DNA of 64,000 nt from positions 447,468 to 511,467 of the forward strand of contig CM035806.1 in the NCBI GenBank assembly GCA_020466095.1, written 5' to 3'. Position numbers and translations under genes: made by a program. Source of the stretch: Chlorops oryzae. Lineage: Eukaryota; Arthropoda; Insecta; Diptera; Chloropidae. The notes beneath the pieces are model-generated. The model saw nothing but the letters and a program-made list of their open reading frames with translations, was not told where the DNA came from and made no database searches. Shown here piece by piece: positions 1-34,205 of the stretch (positions are counted from its first letter, which is position 1; each line of letters starts with the position of its first letter).

Positions 1-577
1 TCAAAAGGACTGTGAATAACAATTCGCCCTTTTAAAAAAATCATGGTTACGTTCGCTCACACAGAGAAAAAAATCAACCAGAAAACTGGTTAAATCAAAA
101 AGAAAAACATACAAAACGGCTTCAACAAGGAATATTTTTAATTTTAACAATTTTTCTTGTTGAAAAAATAAAATATTTTCCTTTTGAATCAACCATATTT
201 CAGGTTGAATTGAAATAATTTTCAAAAATGGATTTAAATTTAAATTGTTGAACCAACCACGGACATAGTTGAAATGACAAGATATTTTTTAAAACAATTC
301 CAAAAAAAAAAAACTACCGTCACTCCGTTTTGGTGACTGCTTTCGCAATGCTTAAAAAGTTCTAAGATGAATACATATCTTATATGTCTTATTTTATAAA
401 ACAAATGAGAATTATACCGACCGAAAAGAAATGTAATTAAAAATATTTCCTTTCAAATCAACCAAAAATGTTGTTGACTCAACCATTTTTCTTTTGAAAT
501 TTTTGTTCTGCTCGAAAATCAAAAGGACTGTGAATAACAATTCGCCCTTTTAAAAAAATCATGGTTACGTTCGCTCA
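1..577. repeat. Direct repeat pair, 59 bp, 518 bp apart
   Basis: Bases 1-59 and 519-577 are identical (both begin TCAAAAGGACTGTG and end GTTCGCTCA). The DNA between them is AT-rich and non-coding. This is either a tandem duplication with a 518-bp period or two ends of one element. The first copy begins at the window edge, so its left boundary is unknown. No gene is seen here. Confidence 0.75.
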
Positions 578-2729
578 GTGCATTAATAATTTTTTTTTAA
601 AACGATTTAAAAAAAAAATAAAAAATCAGTTTTTAAAGTTATTTCATTTGAATAAGCCTTTGTCATATACATACATATTACACATTAAGGCTCGCCTAAC
701 TATGACACCCTCACAATTTTCATTTCCTTTTGTGTATAACTTAGAAGTGCCTACGTAGCGAGAGCCTACCTCTACCTCTGAATGCACTCAACTCAGCTTT
801 GCCTCAAATACTTCAATTGAATTACAAATTTTTCGCCGTTATAAATATTTCTTCACATCAAAATCGAAATCAAAATCAAAATCGAAAGCAAAATACGAAA
901 TGTGTACCGCTGGGGGGCCTACGACTGCTTTCAAAGTTATTTCAATATTTCGCTGCACACAATGAACCCAACGTACACATGTGTAAGTAAAGAAGTCTGC
1001 GCCACGGGCCGACCATTGTGCCTTCAAAATTTCGAAATCCATTCGAGTCCGAGTCGAGCTGGGCTTCCATCATAGACACAAGCTGAGATAGCCGGAATAA
1101 TCACAATCAATTTTTTCTGTTTTCGAGAAGAAAAGGAATTGAAGCGCGCGATCATATGCAAAAAAGACGTCACCCGACCAAAGAAGGCATAGAAAAAAAA
1201 ACCAAAACAAGAACATTTATCGAGATCGCAGTGTTACAGTGTGTGTGTGTGTGTGTGTGTGTGTCAAACCCCAGACTTTATTGCGTCAATCAATATATGC
1301 AGCACAGAGCGAGGGAGGATTGACTCTTCTTCCTTCCGACAGCATATTGAATACAACATTGACGTGTGATTTCGCAGGTAGTGTAAGTTTACATCGAATT
1401 AATCAATCAATTAAAATTTTCGAAACCTTATAACAATTCCGAACTAATTCCGAAGTTATAACAAAACGGTTCAATGGCCATCAGTTCCAGTGCTTATAAT
1501 GTAAAAAACAAAGAAATAAAAAAAAAAACGCATCAAAAATAAATATTAAAGACTCGAATTGTGGAGGTACTTTGCAATGCAAAATTGCAATAACAAATTG
1601 AAAACAATGTAAGCACATAAACGAACGCAAAAGAAAAAAAAAACAAAAACAAAAAAAAAACAAAAACAAAAGAGTGTGTCGAAAAAGGTAAATGGTAAAC
1701 TAAGAACCAGTAGAGACGCAAATTGAACGAAAATAAAGATCAAAATAGAGAAAAATATAAGTATCAAAATATCGCATCCTTGCTACTAAATCGGCACAAT
1801 TCAAAACTTTCGAATTTCTCGAAAGCTGTGCTGTCGTTTTCTTATCTCAGAAAGTAGCAAATTGTTTTTCAAATGGTATTTTTTTAATAAAATAAACGGA
1901 GTATATTAAATTATAAGTAGTTTTTAAGCAAAAGGAAAATAAAAAGTATTGAGTTAGGGGGTTTTGCTTTCAAAGCCTCGAAAACTCGTAAATGAAGAAA
2001 GCGAAAAAATCAATGAATGTATTTTTATATGAAAAAATGTACACTCTCGCTTTTTCAATCTTTTCGCTTTACTGGAATGCCCTAGTTGTTTTTAATGAAT
2101 GAAGAAACAGAAAAAACGTATAACAAAATTTATTTACAACCAAATAGTAGTACGTTAATGAAAGGAGTAGTAAAGTAGTACGGCGAGACAAAAAGGAGCA
2201 AAAAACTACTATAGTAGCATTTCGACAACACTGATCGAAAGCCATTCAATCTCTCTTGAAACTAAGGAGAAATAATATTTTTTCTAAATTTATATTACTC
2301 TCAATCGACTCAATCGGCATCAGTCAGTCAATATAAGCGTTAGTTTTTTCGGTTTTGGGTTTCTTACAGAAAAATTCAATCGAACATAAAAAAAATTGAA
2401 TAAAACAAATTTTCGAATTTGAATTGTGCCGACTTATAAGCAAGGATGCGATATATAAAAATACATATCGCTCATTTATCTCAAAAAACACGATTTTTGA
2501 GTTAATGATGACTAGAGCTGGAAAAAATATGCTCCAAAATTTTTTAAATATGCATGCAAATATGCTCAAGAAAGTGAATAAATATGCTCGAAATTATGCT
2601 TTTGTAAATTGGCTTTTATTGTCAAAAAACAATTACAACTTATATGTAGGTACTTAAAAATATACCGTTTTTGTTATATAGATTATATAAAACCTTCAAG
2701 TGTTCAATCTAATCGTATCCAAATGACTA
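578..2729. other. Intergenic, no supported gene; contains a repeat fragment and a TG microsatellite
   Basis: No open frame here looks coding. Bases 686-800 match 31147-31260: both run from a GGCTCGCCT core to a TTGCCTCAA or TTACCTCAA-like end, and the first part is the reverse complement of the left end of the dispersed repeat at 52600. A (TG)n run lies at 1239-1264. Bases 1050-1500 are less AT-rich and could hold a promoter or untranslated exon of an unseen gene, but I cannot show it. Confidence 0.4.
1239..1264. repeat. (TG)n microsatellite
   Basis: About 13 uninterrupted GT/TG dinucleotides. Confidence 0.95.
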
Positions 2730-3368
2730 CAGTACTTCCCGCTTAATTGACACACCAAAATTGTTCAACTTTTTATGCAACTAAGCGGGGATATCAAATA
2801 ACCGAGTATTCGGATAATTGCAATATAATTTCAAATAAGCGAATATATGGTTAAATGACCGTATATTGCATTTAATAGAGTTTAAGTACAACTTAAAATG
2901 TACATATTTGTTTACATATTTACATATTTTTCTTTGTAGGAATTATCTAACAGTCTTCCCGAGAGAAGAAGTGTATAATCTTAGACTGGACCCGATTTTT
3001 ATCAATTGTTTTCAAGACGTCTGTTTCCATTTTTTCAAATTCAATAGAATATTTGTCGACAGGTAGGAAAAAGTCTCTTAAGACATTAATTGCCTTGACT
3101 GCTTCGTTTGCATCTGGGACTTATTGTCACTCAATCGTAGTTAGATATCGAATTTTTCATAGTTGCCAGATAAGCGAGTTTTTTTTCGTACTCTTATAAT
3201 TGGTAGTTTTTAAAAACCGTGGCAATTAAGAGAGTTTGGCAAATAAGCGTGTGATAAATAAACGGGGAAATTAATGTTACGTTATATGGGGAAAACTCAT
3301 TGCAAAAATTTTATTGCAATTATAAGGGTTTTGCAATTAAGCGAGTTGCAATTAAGCGGGAAGTACTG
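2730..3368. mobile_element. pogo/Tigger-like TIR element, 639 bp, TA target duplication
   Basis: The ends are inverted repeats (CAGTACTTCCCGCTTAATTG at 2730 and its complement ending at 3368), each flanked by TA. TA duplication and TIRs starting CAGT are typical of the pogo/Tigger branch of Tc1/mariner. The inside carries many short 'AAGCG' strings related to the TIR and a short stretch of decayed transposase on the minus strand (2947-3120). This is a deletion derivative, non-autonomous. Confidence 0.8.
2947..3120 (-). pseudogene. C-terminal remnant of a pogo/Tigger-type transposase
   Basis: The minus strand reads VPDANEAVKAINVLRDFFLP ... followed by SKIIHFFSREDC and a stop. The pattern EA(L/V)..(L/I)..LR.FF and a final ITDFF/IIHFF-like motif before the stop is how many Tigger/jerky-type transposases end. 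Upstream codons are interrupted by stops, so only about 58 residues remain and the DDE catalytic part is absent. It lies inside the 2730-3368 TIR element, which supports the family call. The homology is from memory of the family pattern. Confidence 0.55.
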
Positions 3369-3750
3369 TATTACATTTTATGCTGACATGTTTTTTAAGA
3401 TTTTCGAATGAAAATGATTTTCGCCGTTCACCAAACACAAGATTGTGAGAATAATCGCTAGACATCCATAGAGGTGTATCTAAATAATTGATATTTCAGC
3501 TTTACGTCGGCATTGTTTTCAGGCTTTCCATCAAATATTACGTATATCTCTTATATTTTTAAGAGTTTGGAACCCAAAATCCCGGGCAAGAACGGCATTA
3601 AACTTATTTTCGAATTCCTTACGTCGACGACGGCTTAATTTAATATGAACAGTTGCAATGATTTGAATAAATACTTTGGCTAAGTTCTAAGCCTTGCGTC
3701 TCTAGTTTCGTTATTGCATGGACAATGCTATTAAATTTTGTTTTAATATA

Positions 3751-4005
3751 CAGTAGTTTTGCTATATAAGAAAAACCCGCTTTTAAGAAACTGTTTACCA
3801 AAACCAAAAAACTCTTTATGTATGGAACAAATTTTGATAAAAGAAACTTGGTTTTTATCAAAAATTTAACACCCCTATTTTCAAATATCGCTAGTTTATA
3901 TAAGAAAAAATTTTCTTATAAACGGGTTCTTATATAAGAAAAAAACCGGATATAGGAAATGAAATTTCTTGGCAAAATCGACTTTCTTATATAGCGAAAC
4001 TACTG
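3751..4005. mobile_element. pogo-like MITE, 255 bp, TA target duplication
   Basis: The ends are CAGTAGTTTTGCTATATAAG at 3751 and its near complement ending at 4005, flanked by TA on both sides. The interior repeats ATATAAGAAA-type strings. No coding capacity. Confidence 0.75.
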
Positions 4006-4237
4006 TAAGCTTATTGAGGCCTTATGTCCTGCAGAGCAAAAATTGCTTTTGATCTTCCAATGGACCAAATTGTGTAAACCAAAATTGTGTATCCAATCAT
4101 TTTCAATAAATGCGTGGGTTGGAGTCACGGATGCCACTCAATTCAAGTTTTTTTTTGTACCAAATCTGTCTAAAAAGGTACAAAAAATGATACGTAGTTG
4201 GTTTTTAGTCAAACGTAGTGACTAAGTAAGTCTAAAC

Positions 4238-4471
4238 CATATATTACTATATATGTCACTCTCATAGATTTTGGGCGGGATATTCCGCGCCAGTTAGAAA
4301 GAGATGTTACTCAGCAGGCAAAAAAAGAACGAGAGAGAAATACTTTTGGTGAGTACCTAAGTGAAAAATGCTCATTTTGGTGGGTACCCAAAACCGTGGT
4401 GGGTACCCAAGACCGTGGTGAAAAGAGCCAAAATGGAAACGGCTCCTGAGTGACATATATAGTTATATATG
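4238..4471. mobile_element. MITE family A, copy 1 (about 235 bp)
   Basis: TIRs are built on CATATATAACTATATATGTC plus ACTC at both ends. The interior contains GGCGCGAA-like GC motifs, a GAGAGAAATACTTTTGGTG block and GTGGGTACC repeats. Two more copies are at 14443-14681 (same orientation) and 62915-63132 (reverse orientation). Confidence 0.8.
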
Positions 4472-4753
4472 GACTAAACAATGACCAATGTAAAAAGGCA
4501 CATTTTGTGTTCAATGTTTTTGGAGTTGCCAGATGGATAAAAATCTTTATTTGCTCTGTATTTACAAAAAATTTACCAAACCATTGACCAGAATCACTAA
4601 AAAATGCTCATTTTATGAATATTTAACAAGAAATGCATGCTCTGACAAAAATAGCAAAATTTATGCTCAAGCATATTTTTTCCAGCTCTGATGATGACTA
4701 AATATTCGGTACATCGCGCCTCACATTGTGTTAAAATTTCTTATCAATACTTA

Positions 4754-6439
4754 GGCCCGATATTACAGTGTACATATACTTAAGTTAAGGAAGCTTGAAG
4801 ACTTAAGCACACCTTAAGTGTCAAGCGGTTTAACAATCAATTTTTATCCAAAACTCACGAAAGTTCTTTTCGGCAGGCAACATTTGAAAAAGCCTATATT
4901 TTTTTTTTTGTTTAGACTTTTTTAAAATTCGTAAAATTAGTGAAATTTCATTGATTAAATTAATTTGAAAACTTATTTAAGGAGCACTTAAAATTTGTAC
5001 TGTTAAAATGCTTTACAGACTTAAGGGGGTCTTCTCATTGAAAACCCGTTTTTTGGACCCTTTTCAAAAAAATTCTTATTTGAAAACGCAAAGAATAATT
5101 GAAAACTTTTTTTATTTATTGTATTACAAAAGGTTCAAAGTAAATAAAAAAATTTTTTTTTGCCTCGATACGTGGGCTGTTCAAAAAGTAATGAGACTTC
5201 AAAGTTAGGTGGTGAAAAAAAAAGGTGACGTCACGGCGGCCACGATTCCGGCTCTCCGGAGCGTCCGAAATGGTAAAAAAAAACGGGGTTATCAATCAGT
5301 ATAGATGTAATTCTCGGCAGTGCAACCTTTGAAAAAGCCTTATATTTTGTGATTTTTGTTTAGACTTTTTTAAAATGGCGGCCATTCAAAATTAGTGAAA
5401 TTTCAATTTCGGGCTTAAATTAATTTGGAAACTTACTGTAAGAGAGCACTTAAAAATTTGTACTGTTAAAATTTTTTTTTACAGACTTAAGGTCGAGGTC
5501 TCACCTCGAGAATGGTGACAATTCTGCGTCGATTCCATTTTGGACTTTTCAAAAAAATTCGGTTCATTTGAAACTGGAAAGATATCATGGCCGCAGTTCG
5601 AAACACGTGTTTTCGTTATTGTATTACAAAAGCGTTTAAAGTTTGAAGCAACGCAAAAAATTACTCGTTTTAGCCTCAGATACTTGGCTCGATTCAAAGA
5701 AGGCTAATGATCCTTCTAAAGTATGTGGTCGAATTTAAAAAAGGTGCCTTTTACGGCGGCCACGATTCACGATACTCCGAGCTATAAATAAATGGAAAAA
5801 AAAAAAAAAGTCGAAAAAAAAAGTTGCTCAATGAGTATAGACCTGTAATTCTCGGTGAATCCAATAGCGCAGGAGCTTGCAATTTTGTGAAATTTCTCTT
5901 TTGACAAGATGGCGGCCATTCAAAAAATGAATTTCCAATAATGCGGTGCATCATTATGCTCTTTTGTAGTTTAGTGTAAATAAATAGTAAAAATTTTTTA
6001 CTTAATGTACTGCGTCGTAGGTTCTAAACGAGAATGGTGACAATTCTGCGTCGATTCCACTTTGTTTCTATGAAAATCGGTTCAGTTGAACTGGAGATAT
6101 CATGGCTCGCCAGTTCGAAAAACGTGGTTTCGAGATAAACGCGTTTAATGTTTGAAGCAACGCAAAAGTACGTCGTTATTAGCGCAGAGTCTTGCATCGA
6201 CAAAGAAGGCTCATATCCTCTAAACACTTTATTTCGAATTCTTCAATGTAACAATCCTGTTGCTACGCGGGCAATATTCAATTTTCAACTACCGTGCAAG
6301 CTGAGTGAATTAACTGTTCCAAAATTCAAAGTCGTTGAACATTTAAGGAATTCAGTTGCACTCAATGCTATTGGAAATCAGCTTTAACTTATCCTTAAGT
6401 AGCTAAGCAGACCTTAAGTATGCACTGTAATATCGGGCC
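4754..6439. mobile_element. TIR element with TTA flanks (Harbinger-like?), 1.69 kb, with nested material
   Basis: Both ends carry GGCCCGATATTACAGTG as inverted repeats, directly flanked by TTA on each side (4751-4753 and 6440-6442). A 3-bp TTA/TAA duplication fits PIF/Harbinger, but no transposase is seen so the superfamily is inference. Its left part is interrupted at 5021 by a TTAA-type element, and much of the interior reads like two sequences merged (see findings). Confidence 0.6.
5021..5320 (+). mobile_element. TTAA-flanked element family, left part (copy of 34206-34951)
   Basis: From TTAAGGGGGTCTTCTCATTG the sequence follows the intact element at 34206 almost base for base, through GGCGGCCACGATTCCGG, until about 5320. 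There it stops aligning cleanly. Later pieces of the same element reappear out of order and interleaved between 5320 and about 6240. Confidence 0.75.
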
Positions 6440-8095
6440 TTAGTCTTTTTTTTTCATCAAAGTGCAAGTGAATTGAAAATTTTCAACGCGTTTTTCTCAA
6501 AATCGATTCTTTTGAGATGTGAAATTCTTGAATTCTTGTGCGATTGTATGTATGTATGTATGGATATATGTATATAATGGAGTCTGGACAGTGTGAACCC
6601 CGTATGGAGGGAGCTCCTCGTTGGTGTGAAACCCATGGACTGAAGGCTTAAAAAACAGATTAAGCTGGTATTCTAGCTTTTCGCTAGAAGGCCGTTCAAA
6701 AAATCATTGGGAGCCCTTAAGAAACAAAAGTTCATATTGAACTTTAAAAAAAAAAACAAAAAAATTTGCGTGCAAATTTGTGTGCATATTTGAACGAAAT
6801 TAAGCAAATTGAACATACAAAAATAGTGAGTGTATCGATAGTGGAAGCAGTCTCGGTAATATGAGCGAGCAAGCCTTGCAAAAATAAGTTCACTAGATCC
6901 AGAGCTGGCTGTATACAAAAACATATACATATATATTTTATCATTTCATTTCCAAGAATGCCAAGCCAAGTCCTTGGGTTTCTTTCTACTCGAACAAGAA
7001 TTCCGAATTGAAAGCGATTTTACAGTTTTTCAAGCTAAAACCTTTCAATGACAGACAATGAACGTTTTCTGAATTATACAAATAAACCAAATGAAAATAG
7101 GAATATTCATACTTTAAGTTGACTTCATATCCGAGAAATGCGGACTAAGAAATAAAATTGAAAAATTGAAAAGCAAAATTCATAATATCGAATTACGAAG
7201 TACTCACTCAAGCAAGAAGAAGAAGAAGAAAAAAAAAGGATTACAGGAAAAAGCCTTCATCAATTCATGCAGAGTTTAGGATTTTTATCTTAACAAAGTA
7301 AATTAAAATTTGCCTTATATTTCGTATCCTTCATCAACAGGGAAATTCCAGAAATTTTATGTGAACCACATCAAACGAAAAATTCATTGATTTATTTAAA
7401 GCCTATTTTTTTACAACATACCTACATACATACATAACATACAAATGTACGCTTCGTCGGGAGAACGAAGAGCAAAGCACTGACGCAATTTAATTGGAAC
7501 TGCAATTTCTGGCGAATGTCATTCAAGTCTAAAGTTCTAAAGTTTTCATATTTTTCATATTTTTCATTGAATTGAAAACGATGTGCCAAATAGAACAACA
7601 ACAACAAGTAAGGGCGTTATAGTCAGTCGAACCTGACTACACAATAGCCGACACAGATAAACGATATGCTACACGATATTAGTACTGGATCCCACTGTTC
7701 AATCCTTTTGTAAACGAGACAAAGCGGCATGTTCGCCTTTTGTAAGCGAGGAAATCCCAGTAGCCAGCGGAGCCACCACAACACTAGCGATTTCACTAGT
7801 CACTGGGTGTCGGGGATCGGTCCCTTTCCTATCCAAGACGATGGCGAATTTAACATTACGATCTCATTTCCGGGGACAGGTCGTCCTTTTATGCGCCACC
7901 TTTAACCAGTCATTTCGCTAGCGAAAAGGGGCAGGAAAATGGCCTAGCACCAGCGACTGAGAAAAAAGAAAAATTTCATTTTTTGTTTTGATTTTTTTTA
8001 AATTTATTTATTTTATTAATTATTAATATTTTTTTGTTTATCTATTTTTTATTTTAAATCTTTTTTTATATTACTTCTCTTAAAATTTTCTCGCC

Positions 8096-8167
8096 TCCAC
8101 CGAGCCTCGAACCGCTGACCACCAGATCGCTGGGCGAACACCTTAACCATTACGCTAAACGAACGAA
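8096..8167 (-). other. tRNA-like sequence, not a functional tRNA
   Basis: On the minus strand there is an A-box-like TAGCGTAATGG followed about 35 bases later by a B-box-like GGTTCGAGGC. The flanking ends do not form a proper seven-pair acceptor stem, so I read this as a tRNA-derived fragment inside a repeat. Confidence 0.35.
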
Positions 8168-8387
8168 TTTAATTTCATGGTTTAGGGTTGCTCAGATTTC
8201 GGGAAAGGTATTTAATGAATTTTTTCACTCCAAAAAGTTTTTTCTTGAAAATGAACCATTAAAAAAAATAATAATAAAACCTTAAAAATGTAGGGGAAAA
8301 TGTTTGTCTTCCAAAATAACTGAACTATGAACAAAAAAAAAAAAACTAATTTATAAAAAAGTAAAAAATTTAGGAAAAATTCTCGCC

Positions 8388-8458
8388 GCCCGCAGGGATT
8401 GAAGCCCGAACCTCCCGGCTGTCGAGTCACAGTTTGAACCACTGAGCTATCGAACGCT
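8388..8458 (-). other. tRNA-like sequence, not a functional tRNA
   Basis: The minus strand has an intact A-box (TAGCTCAGTGG) and a weaker T-arm (GGGCTTCAATCCC). It lies about 220 bp from a second tRNA-like sequence in the same AT-rich stretch. The acceptor pairing is poor. Confidence 0.35.
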
Positions 8459-10077
8459 TGACGGAAAAATGATCAGAATGCGAGGTAAAAGCAGACAACA
8501 GGAAAAACAATCATACGCAGCGAATAGGGAAATGTGAACTGAGGCCTTTCTACTCTTTCAGGTTCATGTGGTAGGTGAAATGGCTAGTCATCAAGGACTG
8601 GCACTTTGGCATGTCACAAATATCGGGGGCGACCTACGGACTACTGGGATGCGTATACCAGTTATATGTATGTGTGTACATATGTACATAATCTGTCGCT
8701 ATGATAAAAGTTTCACAGCTGCCATGCTTTGTCCTTATTTATCGCACGTAACAATGCGTGCACCTTGTCTCTTGCGCCTCCATTTACCTGGAGCTAGAAT
8801 CATTCCTAAAATTGTGGCAACCTCTTTTTGCGATCATTTCATTCGTAATTACCAGGGGTGGGCACCACTGCATTGAAGCTTTTGCATGTATGTGTGCTGC
8901 CTGCGGTGTACCATGCACTGAGAAAAATGTTTAGGAAATTAAAAATTTTTGAAAAATTTCAAACTTGAATGCGGCGAATAACAGGCAGAGTGGAAAACAA
9001 ATTATTTCATATGCAAAGCACGTTAAAAACTTTTCGCTTGCTTTCTCTTTTTAGAATGTAGCTACAGCCTTTTCTGATTGGTTAACTTTCTCTCACTGAA
9101 AAATTTTTCGTTCTCTTCGCTGTCGCTGATTTTTGTGTTGCTACACAAGTTTTTACTCTCACAGCTCCATGGAGCTCTCATGCTCCCACCGTGGGTAATT
9201 ACCAAAGATAAAAATCGAATTTTGGTGGTGAATGCAGATAATTCACAGTAATATATGTATGTACCTGTTCACACCTGGCAACCATAAGCGGCGACTGACC
9301 AAGAGTCGGCCATCATTTTATTTCAATTCGTTATATCATTTTCTTTCAAATGGAGTAAAGCTGACTAAAAAAAGACATAGTTTCAATTTATACTAGTGAA
9401 TTAATTAGACTAAAATTAATTACAGGTATTTGCGACTAATTTTTAAAAGGCAATCTATTCCATACATTCTCAAGATTCATTTAAAATTTACTTGATCAAA
9501 ACAACAGATAGCTGCAGGATCTCAATCCTGAGGGATCTGAAACTATCAGGCATATGGTAAAATACGAAAACTGATGCATTTATAAATTTAAAGCATACTT
9601 TATGGAGTAAAAATTTTGTTCAACTCACATTAAGCTCAGATTCAAATAGATTTTTAACTTCAATAAGAATTTTTATGAATGTAGGAAAAGCCGTTTGAAG
9701 TTCAACTTCACTAGACTTATTCGTAAAATGTTGGTAAGAAAAGTTTTTCCCCCATAAAGTATGCTTTAAATTTATAAATGCATATATATCCGAGCCCTGC
9801 TTATCACAAATAGTTTGCCATAAAATTCAAAAAAAAAAAAAAAAAAAAAGTATAACGTTGTAAAGGTCTCGACAAGCGCTGAAAATCGCGCCTGGAGTTC
9901 ATAACTCTCAGATGGATTTTCGGCCAGTTGCGCAGATATTTATCTCAGTTTCTACTACCCGAAGGTGCCACTCAATCATCTTAGAATTTTAAATCGTGAA
10001 AAATCATTAACTGTATTCCTACAAAGTCTCCTCATATCATTGCAATTTTCAATTACATTATGAAAGAAGCGCAAATT

Positions 10078-10838
10078 TTGCCACGCCCAGCTTTCAAGGT
10101 TCGACGTTTTGAAATTTCAAATACCAAATTTCACTGAGAGGTATACCTTGAAAAATTGTGATTTTAGGGCAGTGTTTGCGATTTTTGGTGACAGACCCTA
10201 GTAGACTGGTGGTGGTACACTTAACAATGGTCTGATCGGGTCCATTATCGAACTTGATTTTTACTCATATCCCCGCCATTACGCTTAATTTTTTAAATTT
10301 AATTTTTTTGAAATTTAATTTTTTTTGAAATTTAATTTTTTTTAAATTTAATTTTTTGAAGTTTAATTTTTTGAAATTTAATTTTTTTGAAATTTAATTT
10401 TTTTGAAATTTAATTTTTTGAAGTTTAATTTTTTGAAATTTAATTTTTTTGAAATTTAATTTTTTTGAAATTTAATTTTTTTGAAATTTAATTTTTTTGA
10501 AATTTAATTTTTTGAAGTTTAATTTTTTGAAATTTAATTTTTTTGAAATTTAATATTTTGAAATTTAATTTTTTTGAAATTTAATTTTTTGAAGTTTAAT
10601 TTTTTGAAATTTAATTTTTTTGAAATTTAATTTTTTTGAAATTTAATTTTTTTGTAATTTAATTTTTTTGAAATTTAATTTTTTTGAAATTTAATTTTTT
10701 TGAAATTTAATTTTTTGAAATTTAATTTTTTTTCTATAGCCATTTTGTATGGTCTATCTTCAGTTGTGGGAGTTACGCACGAACGCACAAACACAATATA
10801 CTTACATACCTTCTATACAGCGTGTGTCGGGCATAATA
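10078..10838 (+). repeat. Dispersed repeat (copy of 52600-53487) with a minisatellite in its middle
   Basis: Left and right parts match the element at 52600: a GCCACGCCCA block, a TGACAGACCCTAGTA block, then TTTTGTATGGTCTATCT and an end at GTGTGTCGGGCATAATAA. The central section, which in the other copy holds a GACA microsatellite, is here replaced by an AT-rich minisatellite (10285-10733). Confidence 0.7.
10285..10733 (+). repeat. Minisatellite, unit about 16 bp (TTTGAAATTTAATTTT type)
   Basis: Roughly 28 tandem units of GAAATTTAATTTTTTT with variants GAAGTTTAATTTTTT. Higher-order repetition of the GAAG variant is visible about every 100-130 bp. Confidence 0.9.
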
Positions 10839-11228
10839 AGAACTTGTCTTTTTTGACAGACATTTTCAAAGGACATCCAGGAGCGCATTAATCTAAGAGG
10901 CTAAACGCATCCAGTGCTCGTCAAAATACCACGACATCATACGGGAAGCTCCTTTCGAATAATCTTTCAAAAGCAATTGTACGGAAACTCATACGGAAAT
11001 AAAATAGACAATAAAGCAGTTCACAAAAAAACAAAAAATATATAAATTTAAAATAAGTCGAGCTCACTTCGACATCTCGGCGCGACAACTTGAAAAAGAT
11101 TTCAGTTTCGGGATTATTCGTATCGATCGAACTGCATCGTCGTGCAACGGAAGAGGTAAAGAGTTTTGGTGCTCTGCGATCCGGAAATACTACTACATAC
11201 ATATAAAAAACGCATTGATTCGCTCAAG

Positions 11229-33678
<22,450 letters not shown>

Positions 33679-34205
33679 GAAACCGAGTTATGTGAACGAA
33701 GCCAAACTCAGCTGACGATTTGATTTCATCTTTAGACTAGAGGCACTACAAAATCCAAAAGACTAATAACAATTCTTTTCAAATTCGAGCAAAATCTTGT
33801 CTTTTCTAAAGTACCTAAACGCTTTAGCTGAGATAAATTCAATGAAAAAATACTTAAGACATTGTAGGTATGTATGTATATATAAGAATATATTCACTTC
33901 TCAAATTGAGATGAATTTTGAATTATTAAAAAAATCCGCTCAAATTATTTCGAGTATTTTGAAAGGCCAATCGGTTTCGAAAATGACAAAACTCTGCAAA
34001 GTTGTAATTGCTGTCTGAAAAATTCAATTAAATTTACATTAATTTTATCTGTATATGTGCGTTCAAATATATTCACTTAGATTCATATAAATACATCAAA
34101 TTTTCGAAAATGTTCTCTCAAATGTTGCTCGAACCTTATTTACGGCATACAGCTTTATTCCGCAACTCCAAGGTAAGGCATAAGGATTTTTTTTGAAATT
34201 TTGAA
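33679..34205. other. torso 3' flank, no gene seen
   Basis: AT-rich sequence after the torso stop. The torso 3' untranslated region must lie here, but I cannot fix its polyadenylation site. Confidence 0.4.

Larger units (their letters stand above)
6443..10077. other. Intergenic, no supported gene
   Basis: There is no convincing coding frame. A 102-codon open frame at 8568-8876 has no recognisable domain and overlaps repeat-like sequence. A fragment of the dispersed repeat described at 52600 lies at about 7598-7670 (GCGTTATAGTCAGTCGA). Two tRNA-like sequences lie at 8096-8167 and 8388-8458. Bases 9560-9790 and 12950-13190 share a related module with inverted ends (CATACTTTATGGAGTAAAAA and CCATAAAGTATGC). 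Confidence 0.4.

Noticed and set aside
1481..1767. Phe-rich open frames on the minus strand
   Set aside because: They are translations of an A-rich stretch in three frames, with no gene signal.
8568..8876. 102-codon open frame
   Set aside because: No recognisable motif, no splice signals, and no neighbouring coding piece.
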